Origin: Petrolisthes cinctipes
Lineage: Eukaryota > Arthropoda > Malacostraca > Decapoda > Porcellanidae
Direction of reading: 5' to 3'
Length of the DNA stretch: 64,000 nucleotides
NCBI GenBank assembly: GCA_033782935.1
Contig: JAWQEG010000287.1
Coordinates: 558,001-622,000 of the forward strand
A program made the translations under genes and the position numbers. Numbering within the stretch: the stretch's first letter is position 1; each line of letters begins with the position of its first letter. Shown piece by piece: positions 62,011 to 64,000 of the stretch. The notes under the pieces were generated by a model. The model worked only from the letters and a program-made list of their open reading frames with translations. It ran no database searches and was not told the DNA's origin.

Positions 62011-64000
62011 TCCCAGAAGCGATCTGTACATGCCTACTCAGTGCTAGAATGTTTTCAAAATATAGGCTCAAAACATGCTAAAAATCGATATTTTAAGTGT
62101 TCAAAGTCGATATGTGCATGCATCTTCTGTACCCGTTTATAACTCAAATTCAGGCTCAAAACACCCGAAAATTCGATATTTTTGGGTCCCAGAAGCGATT
62201 TGTACATGCCTACTCAGTGCTAGAATGTTTTCAAAATATAGGCCCAAAACATGCTGAAAATCAATATTTTAGTTGCCCAAAGTCGATATCTCAAATTCAT
62301 GCCCAAAACACCTGAAAATTCTATATATTATGGGGTCCCAGAAGCGATCTGTACATGCCTACTCAGTGCTAGAATGTTTTCAAAATATAGGCTCAAAACA
62401 TGCTAAAAATCGATATTTTAGGTGCCCAAAGTCGATATCTCAAATTCAGGCCCAAAACACCCAAAAGTCGATATTTTGGGGTCCCTGAAGTGATTTGTAC
62501 ATGGCTACTCCTTGTTAGAGTTCTTTCAAAATACAACCCCAAAACATACAGAAAATCGATCTTTTAGGTGCCCAAAAGTCGATATGTGCATGCATCTTCT
62601 GTACCCGTTAATATCTCAAATTCAGACTCCAAACACCCGAAAATTCGATATTTTTGGGTCCCAGAAGCGATTTGTACATGCCTACTCAGTGCCAGATTAT
62701 TTTCAAAATATTGGCCCAAAACATGCTAAAAATCGATATTTTAAGTGCCCAAAGTCGATATCTCAAATTAAGGCCAAAAACACCTGAAAACTCGATATTT
62801 TGGGATCCCAGAAGCGATCTGTACATGCCTTCTCCGTGTTAGAGCATTTTCAAAATACAGGCCCAAAGCATGGTGAAAATCGCTAGTTTAGGTGCCCAAA
62901 GTCGATATGTGTATGCATCTTCTGTACCCGTTTATATCTCAAATTCAGGCTCAAAACACCCGAAAATTCGATATTTTTGGGTCCCAGAAGCGATTTGTAC
63001 ATGCCTACTCAGTGCTAGAATGTTTTCAAAATATAGGCCCAAAACATGCTAAAATCGATATTTTAGGTGCCCAAAGTCCATATCTCAAATTCAGGCCCAA
63101 AACACCCGAAAATTCGATATTTTTTGGTCCCAGAAGCGAGTTGTACATGCCTACTCAGTTACAGGCTCAAAACATGCTAAAAATCGATATTTGAAGTGTC
63201 CAAAGTCGATATGTGCATGCCTCCTCCGTGTTAGAGTATTTTCCAAATATTGGCCCAAAACATGTTAAAAATCGATATTGTGGGTGCACATAGTCGATAT
63301 GTGCATGCATTTTCTGTACCCGTTTATATCTCAAATTCAGGCTCCAAACACCCGAAAATTCGATATTTTTGGGTCCCGGAAGGGATCTGTACATGCCTAC
63401 TCTGTGTTAGAGTATTTTCAAATTACAGGCCAAAAACATGCTCAAAATCGATATTTTGGGTGCCCAAAGTCGATATGGGCAAGCATCTTCAGTACCCGTT
63501 TATATTCCAAATTGAGGTTCAAAACATCCGAAAATTCAATATTTTTGGGTCCCAGAAGCGATGTGTACATGCTCACTCTGTGCTAGAATATTTTACAAAA
63601 TATAGGCCTAAAACATGCTGAAAATCGTTTTTTTTTGTGAAGAAAGTCGATATGTGCATGAATCTTCTGTACCCGTTTATATCTCAAATTCATTCTCAAA
63701 ACACCAGAAAATTCGGTATTTTTGGGTCTTAGAAGCGCTCTGTACATGCTTACCCAGTGCTAGATTAAATTCAAAATATAGGGCCAAAACATACTAAAAA
63801 TCGATATTTTAGGTGCCCAAAGTCGAAATGTTCATGCATCTTCTGTACCCGTTTATAACCCAAATTCAGTCTCAAAACACCTGAAAATTCGATATTTTTG
63901 GATCCCAGAAGCAATCTCCACATGCATAATCAGTGCTAGAATATTTTCAAAATACAGGCCCAAAACATGCTTAAAATCGATATTATAGGTGATCAAAGTC
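62011..64000 (+). repeat. 3.1-kb right-end HOR unit R2 (cut by window end)
   Basis: This repeats 58,914-60,905 at an offset of 3,097. The offset falls to 3,096 after a lost base near 62,466 (cccaaaagtcg for cccaaaaattcg) and to 3,095 after a lost a near 63,053. It is near-identical to R1 otherwise, and the window ends inside it. About 1.1 kb of the unit would lie beyond position 64,000. Confidence 0.9.
63205..63292 (+). repeat. 88-bp half-monomer (B/A hybrid), copy 2
   Basis: The same B/A hybrid as at 60,110, 3,095 bp further on, with the same switch at catgc and the same 88-bp length. It is a copy by HOR duplication rather than an independent event. Confidence 0.88.

Larger units (their letters stand above)
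1..64000 (+). repeat. Satellite DNA array, 176-bp monomer, whole window
   Basis: From first to last base the window is built of one monomer family of 176-177 bp plus shortened variants. Words such as gaagcgatctgtacatgcc, gatattttaggtgcccaaag and gcatcttctgtacccgttta recur about every 150-177 bp. All copies lie in the same orientation; I saw no inverted monomer. I estimate about 380 monomers from the mean unit length in stretches tiled by hand. No transposon, gene, rDNA, telomere repeat or tRNA interrupts the array. The size range and multi-monomer periodicity match centromeric or pericentromeric satellites of eukaryotes, especially plants. The family itself is not one I recognise, and the centromere assignment is inference. 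Confidence 0.97.

Noticed and set aside
1..64000. CRISPR-like regular spacing of repeats
   Set aside because: There are no unique spacers. The whole 176-bp period is repeated head to tail, which is satellite structure.
1..64000. CENP-B-box-like match in attcgatattttggggt
   Set aside because: Seven of nine fixed positions of the box match at a constant place, but a match this loose is expected about 0.4 times per 176-bp monomer on two strands by chance. The A and C positions are wrong in the common form.
1..64000. TATA-like words (tttatatctc) and other promoter-like motifs
   Set aside because: They occur once in nearly every monomer and have no associated gene or start signal.
1..64000. Known plant centromere families (Arabidopsis 180-bp type, grape 107-bp type, cucumber 177-bp type)
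   Set aside because: Compared from memory only; no convincing shared motif, so I do not assign a family or species.

Overview
The whole 64 kb window is one uninterrupted satellite DNA array. I find no protein-coding gene, RNA gene, transposon, CRISPR array or other unique sequence. The basic unit is an AT-rich monomer of 176-177 bp (about 40% G+C in an idealised monomer, hand count). About 380 monomers run head to tail in one orientation. Monomer size, higher-order structure, absence of genes and CpG-type decay point to a eukaryotic centromere or pericentromere. A flowering plant is the best guess, because 160-180 bp centromeric satellites and cytosine methylation are usual there. I do not recognise the family and cannot name a species.

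Monomer architecture. The 176-bp monomer is an old dimer: its two 88-bp halves (A and B) align without gaps at about 65% identity. Recurrent length classes sit on top of this: 147/148 bp (29-bp deletion in half B), 158 bp (18-bp deletion in half A), about 164 bp (12-bp deletion), 129/130 bp (both main deletions), a 41-bp remnant, and an exact 88-bp half-monomer. Linked sequence variants occur in a preferred order. The oldest visible higher-order repeat (HOR) is roughly a pentamer of about 833 bp.

Layout. (1) 1-16,115: a left block of reshuffled HOR units with internal copies at offsets of 2,356, 5,065, 3,383, 8,085, 1,670 (tandem), 3,545, 2,189 and 8,267 bp. (2) 16,116-19,273: a transition block. 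(3) 19,274-33,624 and (5) 34,704-52,613: two near-identical direct copies of a segment of at least 14.35 kb, separated by (4) a 1.08-kb spacer. The second copy is longer because it carries an extra 3,206-bp 19-monomer HOR and two extra monomers' worth of sequence. (6) 52,614-58,913: diverged, reshuffled pieces of the same HOR class. (7) 58,914-64,000: a tandem pair of about 3.1-kb HOR units, the second cut by the window end; these contain half-monomers, the most diverged monomers, and a return of left-block sequence.

How it works together. Nearly every rearrangement keeps monomer register. Expansion and contraction therefore look like unequal homologous exchange or replication slippage rather than insertion of foreign DNA. 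Shared variants allow events to be ordered: the 1,636-bp repeat is older than the 15.4-kb duplication, which is older than the 3.2-kb duplication. Long open frames exist on both strands, but they are by-products of the repeat. All identities and coordinates were worked out by eye, so boundaries carry an uncertainty of a few to some tens of bases.
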